Shown: in pieces, positions 7,717-14,920 of the stretch | Numbering within the stretch: the first letter of the stretch is position 1 | Layout: each line of letters begins with the position of its first letter | Assembly: GCF_000632225.1 (NCBI RefSeq) | Contig: NZ_JFYV01000026.1 | Location: 1-41,437, forward strand | Direction: 5' to 3' | From: Sphingomonas sp. RIT328 | Lineage (GTDB): Bacteria; Pseudomonadota; Alphaproteobacteria; Sphingomonadales; Sphingomonadaceae | DNA: 41,437 nucleotides | The notes under the pieces: model-generated | Database searches by the model: none | What the model was told of the DNA's origin: nothing | Seen by the model: the letters and a program-made list of their open reading frames with translations, nothing else | Position numbers and translations under genes: made by a program

Positions 7717-8430
7717 TCAGAAGCTGCCCTCGACCGAAAGTCGGTAACCGCCTTGCCCGGCGACGAACCCTGCCGCGGTCAGCCGCTCCCCCGCCGCCGG
7801 ATCGGCCGGCACGAGGCGCAGCGCCGCGGTGTAGCGGCCGTTGCCGGTGATGCGCAGATCGATCGCCTCGTTCCCCGACTGGCTGGCGAGCGGCAGCAGC
7901 AGCGCGCCGCCGTCGCAGCGGGCATTGCCCGATACCTCGGCCGGCAGGGCGATCCCTGCCGCCTCGCCGATCAGCCGCGCGCGCACCCGCCCCTCCGCCG
8001 AATCGCACAGCCCGTCGGTGAAGTGGACGGTGACCGCCTCGAGCGACAGCTGGCTCACCGGCAGCGGCGCGAAGGCGCCGCCGGTCGGCAAGGTCGCGGT
8101 CATCCCGTCGATCCCCTGGCCATGCCGGCTGAGCGTGATCGCGCCGTCGATCAGGCCGGGATCGCCATGGACCGACACGCGGGCGCGGCCGAGCAGCAGC
8201 GCGAAGGGCGACAGGCTGGCGTCGAGCGAGCCCAACGGCAGCGTGCCGAACCGCGCCTCGTTGAGCCGCCCGTCCCACACGCTGCCTTCGACGGTGCGGG
8301 CGGAAAATCCCTGCTGCCCCAGCCCGACGATGCCGAGCACCAGCCGCATCGGCAGGAAGATCAGCAGCGCGATCACCAGCGCCGCGCCGAACAGCGCGAC
8401 CGGCCCGGTGCGCAGGCGGATGCGGGTCAT
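7717..8430 (-). CDS. gspN: Type II secretion protein GspN
   Basis: The last gene of the secretion operon, 237 residues. One N-terminal membrane anchor (PVALFGAALVIALLIFLPMRLVL) precedes a beta-rich periplasmic domain. The opening FLPMRLVLGIVGL, the EGSVWDGRL motif, a Cys pair (CDSAEGRV and NARCDGG) and the C-terminal GGYRLSVEGSF are typical of GspN. The protein is an accessory inner membrane component that some T2SS lack. The ATG overlaps the gspM stop by 4 bp. No clear intrinsic terminator is seen between its stop and tRNA-His. Confidence 0.88.
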   Translation of the reverse strand: MTRIRLRTGPVALFGAALVIALLIFLPMRLVLGIVGLGQQGFSARTVEGSVWDGRLNEARFGTLPLGSLDASLSPFALLLGRARVSVHGDPGLIDGAITLSRHGQGIDGMTATLPTGGAFAPLPVSQLSLEAVTVHFTDGLCDSAEGRVRARLIGEAAGIALPAEVSGNARCDGGALLLPLASQSGNEAIDLRITGNGRYTAALRLVPADPAAGERLTAAGFVAGQGGYRLSVEGSF

Positions 8431-8897
8431 GCCGCGCGCGCCCGCACGACGAAGTCGACCGCGACGCTGCCGTCCTGATTGTCGCGCCAGTTCGCCGATT
8501 CGATCAGGATGCCGCTCGCCTCAAGTCCGCCGAACCAGCGGGCGAGCGCGCCGGGCTTGGCCGCCTGGATCGTCGCATGGACGCGGCCCGCGCCCGATTC
8601 GTCGACGCTGGCGAGCGTCAGCCCGGCCGCATCGGCGCGCAGCCGCAGCGTGTCGGCGAGCGTTCCGCTCAGCGGCACGCGGCGCCCGGCGGCGCGCAGC
8701 AGGTCGATCTCGTCCTGCGTCGCGGCGAAGCGCACCGCCGCGTCGCCATAGCGTTCGCGCGCGCTCGACAGGCCGTCGCGCACCGGCAGGATGATCCCGC
8801 CCCACACGAGGGTGATCGCCAGCAGCGCGAGCATGACGAGGATCATCCGCCGTTCGCGCAGCGACCGTCCGGCGAACCAGGCGCGCATTCCCGTCAT
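8427..8897 (-). CDS. gspM: Type II secretion protein GspM
   Basis: A 156-residue inner membrane protein: a short basic cytoplasmic N-terminus (RSLRERRM), one membrane helix (ILVMLALLAITLVWGGIILP), a coiled-coil-prone segment, and a small periplasmic ferredoxin-like domain (residues about 70-155). GspM dimerises with GspL to form the inner membrane platform that links the GspE ATPase to the pseudopilus. The ARWFGGLEASGILIESANW stretch is characteristic. The 4-bp overlaps with gspL and gspN show operon coupling. Confidence 0.9.
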   Translation of the reverse strand: MTGMRAWFAGRSLRERRMILVMLALLAITLVWGGIILPVRDGLSSARERYGDAAVRFAATQDEIDLLRAAGRRVPLSGTLADTLRLRADAAGLTLASVDESGAGRVHATIQAAKPGALARWFGGLEASGILIESANWRDNQDGSVAVDFVVRARAA

Positions 8898-9985
8898 GGC
8901 CGGCTCACCGTCATCTCGCCCGTCACCCTTCCGTTGGCGGATTGGAACGTGCCCGCGGTGACGGTGAAACCCGCCGCCTCGAGCGCGCGCTTGAGGTCGG
9001 TCGGCAGCGATTCGCGCGCCGCGCCGACGCCGATCCGGACGCTACCGTTCGACTGGAAGTCGAGTGCGGTCAGCTCCGTCCCCGGTGTCGCGCGCACCGC
9101 CGCATAGATCGCCGCGACCGTCGTCGAAAAGCCGAGCCCCGGCCCGCGCACCGCCGACAGCCGCTCGGCGAGCTGGCGGTCGACATCGGTCACCGTCTCG
9201 CCGCGGGCGAGCCCGGTGCGGCCGAGCGCCTCGGTCCGCGCCTCGAGCGCATCCGCGCCGAAACTATATTTGGCGATGCGGACGAGATCGATGGCGAGCG
9301 TGACGAGCAGGATCGCCGCGCCGAGCAGCGCCAGCCGGCGCACCAGCGCCCAGTCGATGCCGATCCGCCGCCGCCGTCGCGCGAACGGCCCCTGCCGCAG
9401 GTCGAGAACCGGTGCCACCGCCGCGGCAACCAGCGCCGACTCGACCATCCCCGCAGTCAGCGTCTCCTGCATCGTATCGCCGATCACCAGGTCGGCGAGC
9501 GGCGCTTCGTCGGCAAAGCCGGTGGTGCGGCTGCGCGCCACGCCGACACCGGCGATCGTGCCGCGGACATAGCCTTCGTCGGGACGCGGCAGCAGCAGCG
9601 GCGCCGGGACGATATGCTGCGGATCGATGCCGATCGCGGCGCAGTCGACCAGCCATTGCGCGATCACCGCATTGGCGACCACCGCGACCGGCCGCTCGGC
9701 GCTGCCCTCGACCTCGCCCTCATCGCCGGCCGCGACATGCAATTCGCCGATCGGGGTGGCGCTCGCCTCGGCGACGAGCAGCCGTGCCGCCGCGATCGCC
9801 TGCGCCGGCGATCGGCTCGGCAGCTCCGCCCAGTGCAGCGCGACCGCGTCGGCGGGCGGCACGACGATGACCGGCGCCTCGCCCGCATCGGGGGGCACGC
9901 CCTCGCCCCAGCGCACCGCGCCTTGGTCGATGCGGCACCAGCGAAGGCCGAGGGTGCCGGCGGGAAGGAACAGGAGCGTCGTCAT
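8894..9985 (-). CDS. gspL: Type II secretion protein GspL
   Basis: A bitopic inner membrane protein of 363 residues. The N-terminal cytoplasmic actin-like domain (about 1-210), which binds GspE, includes the typical pattern of a catalogue of Ala/Val-rich strands and QHIVPAPLLLP. A basic stretch (ARRRRRIGIDW) precedes the membrane helix (LALLGAAILLVTLAIDLV, about 225-243), and a periplasmic ferredoxin-like domain ends the protein. The ATG at 9985 (MTTLLFLPAG) is preferred because it overlaps the gspK stop as ATGA. A start 5 codons upstream at 10000 is possible but would overlap gspK further. Confidence 0.9.
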   Translation of the reverse strand: MTTLLFLPAGTLGLRWCRIDQGAVRWGEGVPPDAGEAPVIVVPPADAVALHWAELPSRSPAQAIAAARLLVAEASATPIGELHVAAGDEGEVEGSAERPVAVVANAVIAQWLVDCAAIGIDPQHIVPAPLLLPRPDEGYVRGTIAGVGVARSRTTGFADEAPLADLVIGDTMQETLTAGMVESALVAAAVAPVLDLRQGPFARRRRRIGIDWALVRRLALLGAAILLVTLAIDLVRIAKYSFGADALEARTEALGRTGLARGETVTDVDRQLAERLSAVRGPGLGFSTTVAAIYAAVRATPGTELTALDFQSNGSVRIGVGAARESLPTDLKRALEAAGFTVTAGTFQSANGRVTGEMTVSRP

Positions 9986-10962
9986 GAGTCGTCGCCCCAT
10001 TGCCGTGCAACGAGCCGCGCGGGAAGCCGGCTTGCGTCGATCAGCGCGCTTTCCTGCAACCGCGCGGTGCCGTTGCTGACGTCGATCGCCAGCGCGAACC
10101 AGGTCGAGGTGAGGCTGAGGCCGCCGCGGTCATCGGGCGTCGCGCCGCTGCCGGCGGCGTTGAGGAAGGTGTCGACGCTGCTGAACCCCTGCGGCGGACG
10201 GCGCAGCAGCAGCGCCTGCGCCTGCGCGACCGACAGATTGCCGGGGAAGAGCATCGCGATCAGCGGCGCCTGTTCGGGGAGCAAGGTGTTGATGTTGATC
10301 GGCGCAGACACCGGCTTTGGCAAGGTGCACAGCCATGGACGCAGTGTCGCGTAGATCTCCGGCGTGACGCCGTCGACCGCGCGCAGCTCGCTGGGGTCGG
10401 CCATCAGCGTGCCGGCGGTGCGATACGGCACCGCGCGCGCCAGATAGACCGGGTCCTCGGCGCCATTGCCCTGCTGATCCTGATCGGTATCGATCCAGTC
10501 GGCGCTCGCCGCGGCGATCCGCTCCGCCGCCTGCGCCGGCACGTTGAGCGATCGCATCAGCCGGACGAACTGGACGCGCTTGATCGCACTTTGTGTCGAC
10601 GTGTAGACACCGGGGCCGAGCCGGCTGACCAGACTGTTGAGGTTGAAGCAATTGCCGCCGTCGCGCACCCGCGCCACCGCGAGGCCGCCACCGGGCAGCG
10701 GCAGGCCGAACGGACGGTTGCTCCAGCCGCCGGCGAGCGTGACGCGGTCGCGACTGGTGCCGAGCATATCGGTCACCTTGCTCGTCGCGAGCGCTTCCGC
10801 GGCGCGGGCATAGCCGCGCGCCTGTTCGCCGGCGAGGGCGTTGCCGGCGAGCCGCGTCGTCAGCCGCAGCCGTTCGAGCGCGGTGCCGGCGAGCACCGCG
10901 ACCATCGCGACGAGCAGCAGGACGGTGAGCAGCGCGGCGCCGCGCTCGCGATGGTCCGTCAC
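9982..10962 (-). CDS. gspK: Type II secretion minor pseudopilin GspK
   Basis: A 326-residue minor pseudopilin. The leader is VTDHRERG followed by AALLTVLLLVAMVAVLAGTA, the N-terminal helix. GspK is the one pseudopilin that naturally lacks Glu at position +5, and that is so here. A large globular domain includes NCFNLNSLV, DWIDTDQDQ (calcium-binding-type acidic region) and PININTLLPEQ with its helix-hairpin-helix-like region. With GspI and GspJ it caps the pseudopilus tip. The start is a GTG at 10962 overlapping the gspJ stop (GTGA). Confidence 0.92.
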   Translation of the reverse strand: MTDHRERGAALLTVLLLVAMVAVLAGTALERLRLTTRLAGNALAGEQARGYARAAEALATSKVTDMLGTSRDRVTLAGGWSNRPFGLPLPGGGLAVARVRDGGNCFNLNSLVSRLGPGVYTSTQSAIKRVQFVRLMRSLNVPAQAAERIAAASADWIDTDQDQQGNGAEDPVYLARAVPYRTAGTLMADPSELRAVDGVTPEIYATLRPWLCTLPKPVSAPININTLLPEQAPLIAMLFPGNLSVAQAQALLLRRPPQGFSSVDTFLNAAGSGATPDDRGGLSLTSTWFALAIDVSNGTARLQESALIDASRLPARLVARQWGDDS

Positions 10963-12110
10963 GGCGTCGCGGCTGGGTTGGGAATGTTCTGCGCGCCGGG
11001 CGGCGGTTCGCCGCTGCCCGCGCCGACCAGCAGCATCAGGCGGAAGGCGGTGCCGTCGGCGCGTCGCACGATGATCTCGGCGGCTTGCGGCAACGGCGCG
11101 CCCTGCGTGCCGTCCCAGCGGTCGCTCCACGCGCCGCGATAGCGATAGCGCGCGCTCAGCCCGGCGACCTTGTCGAGCAGCGTCACCGCGGGCAGCGGCG
11201 CGGCGCCGTCGATCATCGGATAGGCGATGCGCACCAGGGCGCCGTCGCTCAACTGATAGGCGACCTTCTGCGCGCTCGCGCGCGGCGCCGCGTCGACATT
11301 GGCCCAGCCGGCGCGGACGAACCGCATCCGCCCGTCACCCTCGCCGGTGAAGGCGGGCAGCAAGGTGCCGCCCTCGTCGCGCGCCGGCCGCTCGACCGCC
11401 TGGCCGAGATCGCTGGCGAGCAGTGCCGCGGTGCGGTTGAGCGCGGCGATCTCGTCGAAGCGCTTGCCGGTCGCGGTCTGCGCGCGCACGCTGAAGGTCA
11501 GGATCGCCACCCCCGCCGCAGCGAGCAGGCCAAAGATCATCAGCGCGACGAGGACCTCGACGAGGGTGAAGCCGGCCTGCGCGGGGCGTGCGGCTGGGTT
11601 GCGACCGGCGGTGGGCGCGCTGGTGGAAGGTGCAGTGCCGGAGGGTGTGAAGGTTGTGCCGGATCGCCTGCCGGCGATGCCGTCACGCCGCCCGGTCGAC
11701 GGCTGCGTGCCGCCGATCAGCGCTCCCGCGCAGGCGCGAGCCCAGTGGTCTTGCCGCAGGCGGTTGTCCTGTTCGGCCACCGGATTCGCGCCGGCGCGGG
11801 AACACGGGTGCTGTTTGACAGGCCCCACACTGCCAGTCGGATGTCCGCGCACTAGGGGAAATCGGCGACCGATTTCCGGCAGATACAATCCGAGGCCGAA
11901 GACTAGGCGGCAGGCCCTTCCCCCACCACGCCCCACCCCGGCGAAGGCCGGGGCCCAGTTGGGGGACCTCGCTAATCTGCGGCAGAACTCCACCCAGCTG
12001 GACCCCGGCCTCCGCCGGGGTGGGGCATGGGTCGCGGCGATCCGGTCCCCACGCAGAGGTTCGACGCACTCTCCGTCGCAGGCCACCTCCCTCACCGACG
12101 GCCCGCTCAC
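10959..12110 (-). CDS. gspJ: Type II secretion minor pseudopilin GspJ with an abnormal N-terminal region
   Basis: The part from AGFTLVEVLVALMIFGLLAAAG onward is a normal minor pseudopilin of about 205 residues with the prepilin cleavage site (G/F) and Glu+5. The problem is the start. There is no ATG, GTG or TTG close upstream of the motif. The frame stays open back to a GTG at 12110 that overlaps the gspI stop as GTGA, the same junction seen at gspJ/gspK. That start gives about 180 residues before the cleavage site, read through a pair of REP-like elements. Nearer in-frame GTG codons exist (for example 11780, leaving a 70-residue leader) but lack a ribosome site. I infer that repeats were inserted into the short leader. 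Identity is certain; the start is not. Confidence 0.75.
   Translation of the reverse strand: MSGPSVREVACDGECVEPLRGDRIAATHAPPRRRPGSSWVEFCRRLARSPNWAPAFAGVGRGGGRACRLVFGLGLYLPEIGRRFPLVRGHPTGSVGPVKQHPCSRAGANPVAEQDNRLRQDHWARACAGALIGGTQPSTGRRDGIAGRRSGTTFTPSGTAPSTSAPTAGRNPAARPAQAGFTLVEVLVALMIFGLLAAAGVAILTFSVRAQTATGKRFDEIAALNRTAALLASDLGQAVERPARDEGGTLLPAFTGEGDGRMRFVRAGWANVDAAPRASAQKVAYQLSDGALVRIAYPMIDGAAPLPAVTLLDKVAGLSARYRYRGAWSDRWDGTQGAPLPQAAEIIVRRADGTAFRLMLLVGAGSGEPPPGAQNIPNPAATP
11930..12026. repeat. Inverted pair of REP-like elements inside the gspJ 5' region
   Basis: Two 29-base copies in opposite orientation, 11930-11958 and 11998-12026, matching at 27 of 29 positions. Each copy folds on itself (core CCCCGGC-loop-GCCGGGG). 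They flank 39 bp of DNA. More GC palindromic sequence follows to the left, for example around 11771-11815 (core CGCGCCGGCGCG). The whole of about 11700-12060 reads as repeat-derived DNA lying between the gspI stop and the conserved part of gspJ. Confidence 0.85.
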
Positions 12111-12472
12111 GACGGCTGATCCGGCGGCCGGATCGCGGTGGTCCGCCCGACGATCTGCCCGGCGCGATTGCTCACCGCGACGTCGATCCGGACGATCGCG
12201 GCATTGCCGGTGCCGCGCACCTCGCGCACCCAGGTCCAGCTCTGGCCGCCGTTGACCTCGCTGCCCGTGGTGCGTCCCGCCACCGGCGGGCGGGCATCGG
12301 TAATCGCGTCATTGGCGACGTTGCGCGCGACCAGCCCGGCGAGGAGGCTGTCGTCGAGCGTACGTGCGCCGCGGATCGTCGCGCTCTCGAGTCGCAGCAG
12401 CGCCAGCACGGCGAGGCTGAACACCGCCAGCGCGACCATGATCTCGATCAGCGTGAAGCCGCGGTCACGCAT
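12107..12472 (-). CDS. gspI: Type II secretion minor pseudopilin GspI
   Basis: A 121-residue minor pseudopilin. The leader MRDRG is followed by the cleavage site and helix FTLIEIMVALAVFSLAVLALL, with Glu+5. The small globular domain contains SWTWVREVRGTGN, typical of GspI, and ends VGRTTAIRP. GspI nucleates the tip complex with GspJ and GspK. The ATG at 12472 overlaps the gspH stop (ATGA). A longer open frame upstream is only a reading of gspH in another frame. Confidence 0.93.
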   Translation of the reverse strand: MRDRGFTLIEIMVALAVFSLAVLALLRLESATIRGARTLDDSLLAGLVARNVANDAITDARPPVAGRTTGSEVNGGQSWTWVREVRGTGNAAIVRIDVAVSNRAGQIVGRTTAIRPPDQPS

Positions 12473-12936
12473 CAGCTCGCCACCCGTACCGTGCCGTCGG
12501 CGGCCATGTCGATCACCGCACGCGCGCCGCTGCGGCTCAGCGTGATCTGCGCGGGCCGGTCGGCGAGCCCGGTCGGATCGAAGACGATGCGCAGCCGCCC
12601 GCTCGCCTCGCCGGTCGCGGCGGTGGTGCCCGGCGTCCAGCGCTCGACGCGCAGCGGCTTGTCGGCGACCGCGATCCACTGGCCCGCGCCACGCCGGTCG
12701 AAGCCATAGCCCGCCGCCGTCACCCACAGGCTCATCGGCCGCGATTCGACGATCGCCGCGTCATGCGCCGCGCGCGCGCGCAACGCGAAGCGTGCCGCCT
12801 CGTCGGCCAGCCGGCCGCGCGGATCGGGCATGTTCCATACCGCAACCGCCGCGGCGAGGCCGATGATCGTGACCACCACCATCAGCTCGACGAGGGTAAA
12901 GCCGCGCTCCCCGGCGCGGCGGCGGCGCGGCGTCAT
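12472..12936 (-). CDS. gspH: Type II secretion minor pseudopilin GspH
   Basis: A 154-residue minor pseudopilin. The leader MTPRRRRAGERG precedes the cleavage site, then FTLVELMVVVTIIGLAAAVAVW with Glu+5. The globular domain follows, with RFALRARAAHDAAIVESRPM, a helix-then-strand pattern typical of GspH/FimT. It joins the major pseudopilus to the tip. It starts 2 bp after the gspG stop, with no strong ribosome site, so coupling to gspG is likely. Confidence 0.92.
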   Translation of the reverse strand: MTPRRRRAGERGFTLVELMVVVTIIGLAAAVAVWNMPDPRGRLADEAARFALRARAAHDAAIVESRPMSLWVTAAGYGFDRRGAGQWIAVADKPLRVERWTPGTTAATGEASGRLRIVFDPTGLADRPAQITLSRSGARAVIDMAADGTVRVAS

Positions 12937-12938
12937 GG

Positions 12939-13361
12939 TTATTGCCAGCTGGTGATATCGGCGTTGACGCCCTCGCCGCCTTCCTTGCCGTCGGCGCCGA
13001 GGCTCCACACGTCGGCCTCGCCATGCTGGCCGGGCGAGGCGTAGAGGTACGGCCGGCCCCAGGGATCGGGCGGCAGCTTCTTGATATAGCCGCCGCGCTG
13101 ATATTCGGCGGCATTGACCCCGGCGGGCGCGGTCACCAGCGCCTGCAACCCCTGCGAGGTGGTCGGATAGCTGTTCATCTGCAGCCGGTACATCTCCAGC
13201 GCGCCTTCGATCGTGCTGATGTCCGACTTGGCCTTGGTGATCTTGCCCTTGTCGCCGGCGGGCAGCACGTTGAACGTGACGATCGCGGCGAGCAGGCCGA
13301 TGATCACGATCACCACCATCAGTTCGACGAGCGTGAAGCCGTGTTCGGCGGAGCGCCTCAC
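12939..13361 (-). CDS. gspG: Type II secretion major pseudopilin GspG
   Basis: The major pseudopilin, 140 residues from a GTG start. I choose GTG 13361 because it gives an 8-residue leader (VRRSAEHG) of normal length before FTLVELMVVIVIIGLLAAIV, a total length normal for GspG, and a strong ribosome site (GAGGAGGG, 10 bases upstream). The alternative ATG at 13424 would give an unusually long leader. Conserved features are TKAKSDISTIEGALEMYRL, YPTTSQGLQALV, LPPDPWGRPYLY and the acidic calcium-binding loop near LGADGKEGGEG. Subunits assemble into the pseudopilus that pushes substrates through the GspD pore. Confidence 0.93.
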   Translation of the reverse strand: MRRSAEHGFTLVELMVVIVIIGLLAAIVTFNVLPAGDKGKITKAKSDISTIEGALEMYRLQMNSYPTTSQGLQALVTAPAGVNAAEYQRGGYIKKLPPDPWGRPYLYASPGQHGEADVWSLGADGKEGGEGVNADITSWQ

Positions 13362-13371
13362 GGGGGTGAAA

Positions 13372-13379
13372 CCCTCCTC
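13372..13379 (-). promoter_or_regulatory. Ribosome binding site deciding the gspG start
   Basis: Read leftward this is GAGGAGGG, a near-ideal Shine-Dalgarno sequence, 10 bases before the GTG at 13361. It lies inside the longer open frame that begins at 13424 and is the main reason for preferring the GTG start. The strongest expression signal in the operon would thus serve its most abundant product. Confidence 0.65.
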
Positions 13380-13431
13380 GCGACGGTGGCGTTTCTGTTC
13401 GGGTCTACGCATGACTTCCCTCATTGGCCCC

Positions 13432-14655
13432 TCATTGTCCCGCCAGCGTGTTGAGCTGGAGGATCGGGAGCAGGATCGATAGCACGATCGTCGCGACGAC
13501 GCCGCCCATCACGACGATGATCGCCGGTTCGAGCAGCGACAGCGCGGTGGCAGTGAACCGGTCGAACTCGCGCTCCAGATAATCGGCGGCGCGTTCGAGC
13601 ATTTCGTCGAGCCGCCCCGCCGCCTCGCCGCTCGCGGCGAGATACGTCAGCAGCGGCGGAAAGACGCCGGCGCGGCGCATCGCCGCCGACAGGCTGCCGC
13701 CGCCGCGGATCGCGTCGACGATCTCGTCGGAGGCGACGCGCAGCCGCCGGTTGTGGATGGTCGAGGCGGTGAGCGCGAGCCCCTCCAGCAGCGGCAGCCG
13801 GCTGGCGATCATCGTGCTCAGCGTCCGCGACATCCGCGCCGCATGCAGGTCGCGCAGCAGCCGCCCGAGCAGCGGCAGCCGCAGCAGGCCGGTGTCGAAG
13901 GCGAGGCGCAACGCCGGATCGCGCAGCGCATACCAGCCGCCGACGCCGACCACCGCGACGACCAGCACGATCAGCCACCAATAACCGACCAGCAGCGCGG
14001 ACAGGCCGATGACGATGCGGGTGAGCAGCGGCAACTCCTGCCCGACCGTGTCGAACTGCTGCACCACCTGCGGCACGACGAAAGCCATCAGCGCGGTCAC
14101 CACGCCCATCGCCACCACCGCGAGGATCGTCGGATAGGCGAGCGCGGTGATCAGCTTGCCGCGGATCTCCGCCTGCCGTTCGAGCAGCGCGGCGAGCCGG
14201 TCGAGGATCGTCGGCAGGCTGCCCGAGCTTTCGCCCGCCGCGACCATCGCGCGATAGAGCGGCGGGAAGCTCTTGCCCTCGCGCGCCATCGAATCGGCGA
14301 GCCGGCGGCCTTCGACGACGCCGCCATGCACCTTCTCGACGATCGCGCGGACGCTGTCCTGCTCGGTCTGGCGGGTGATGGTGCGCAAGGATTCCTCGAG
14401 CGGCGAGACGCGGTTGAGCGTCGCGAGCTGGCGGGTGAACAAGGTGAGCTGCTTGCCGCTCATCCGCGCACGGCCGAGACGGATGCCGAACAGCGGCCGG
14501 CTCTGCGCCGGCGCAGGCGCGCCCGGTTCGAGGCGGACGACGTAGAGCTTGCGCCGGTCGAGCTGCGCGCGCGCCGCATCGAGCGACGCGGCGGCAACAT
14601 GACCGCGCTGCTCCTGCCCGCGCGTGTCGATGGCGAGATAGTCGAAGTCAGCCAT
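13432..14655 (-). CDS. gspF: Type II secretion inner membrane protein GspF
   Basis: A 407-residue polytopic inner membrane protein, normal GspF length. It has two repeated cytoplasmic helical domains (FTRQLATLNRVSPLEESLRT and DLHAARMSRTLSTMIASRLP) and three membrane helices, including TILAVVAMGVVTALMAFVVP and the C-terminal hairpin. Both GspF signatures are present: YPTILAVVA after AAGESSGSLPTIL, and AASGEAAGRLDEML later. It forms the platform through which GspE drives pseudopilus assembly. The start ATG at 14655 follows a repeat-containing gap downstream of gspE. Confidence 0.97.
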   Translation of the reverse strand: MADFDYLAIDTRGQEQRGHVAAASLDAARAQLDRRKLYVVRLEPGAPAPAQSRPLFGIRLGRARMSGKQLTLFTRQLATLNRVSPLEESLRTITRQTEQDSVRAIVEKVHGGVVEGRRLADSMAREGKSFPPLYRAMVAAGESSGSLPTILDRLAALLERQAEIRGKLITALAYPTILAVVAMGVVTALMAFVVPQVVQQFDTVGQELPLLTRIVIGLSALLVGYWWLIVLVVAVVGVGGWYALRDPALRLAFDTGLLRLPLLGRLLRDLHAARMSRTLSTMIASRLPLLEGLALTASTIHNRRLRVASDEIVDAIRGGGSLSAAMRRAGVFPPLLTYLAASGEAAGRLDEMLERAADYLEREFDRFTATALSLLEPAIIVVMGGVVATIVLSILLPILQLNTLAGQ

Positions 14656-14830
14656 CTATTTCCCCCCGCTACGAGGAGGTGGCACCGCGTACCGGTGACG
14701 GAGGGGGGCTTCCGCGAACGCTACTCGGCGTGAATAGCCCCCTTCACCAGCCTCAGTATAGTGAAGGGGAGCCTTCCAAAGATGGTGCGCTGCGTGGAGA
14801 GCCCCCTCCACCAGTCTTCGGCTGGCCCCC

Positions 14831-14894
14831 AGCAGCGGGTCGACCATGCCCCGCATGGTCAAGGATCGTCCGGGGGACGGTCCGACCCGCTGCT
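14831..14894. repeat. Three-way-junction palindrome between gspE and gspF
   Basis: A compact 64-base element that should fold into a cloverleaf-like three-way junction on either strand. The outer stem AGCAGCGGGTCG (14831-14842) pairs with CGACCCGCTGCT (14883-14894), 12 perfect pairs. Inner hairpin one is ACCATGC-CCC-GCATGGT (14843-14859). Inner hairpin two is GGATCGTCC-GGG-GGACGGTCC (14863-14883) with one wobble pair. It lies in the 265-bp gap 14656-14920, which holds no gene. Left of it, about 14741-14830, are further C-rich imperfect hairpins, such as CCAG-TCTTCGG-CTGG. Confidence 0.8.
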
Positions 14895-14920
14895 CCGTGC
14901 CGGGGAGGAATTGCCGCCCC

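Noticed and set aside
11700..12060. CRISPR array or satellite in the gspI-gspJ region
   Set aside because: The repeats are inverted and palindromic pairs, not regularly spaced direct repeats with unique spacers.
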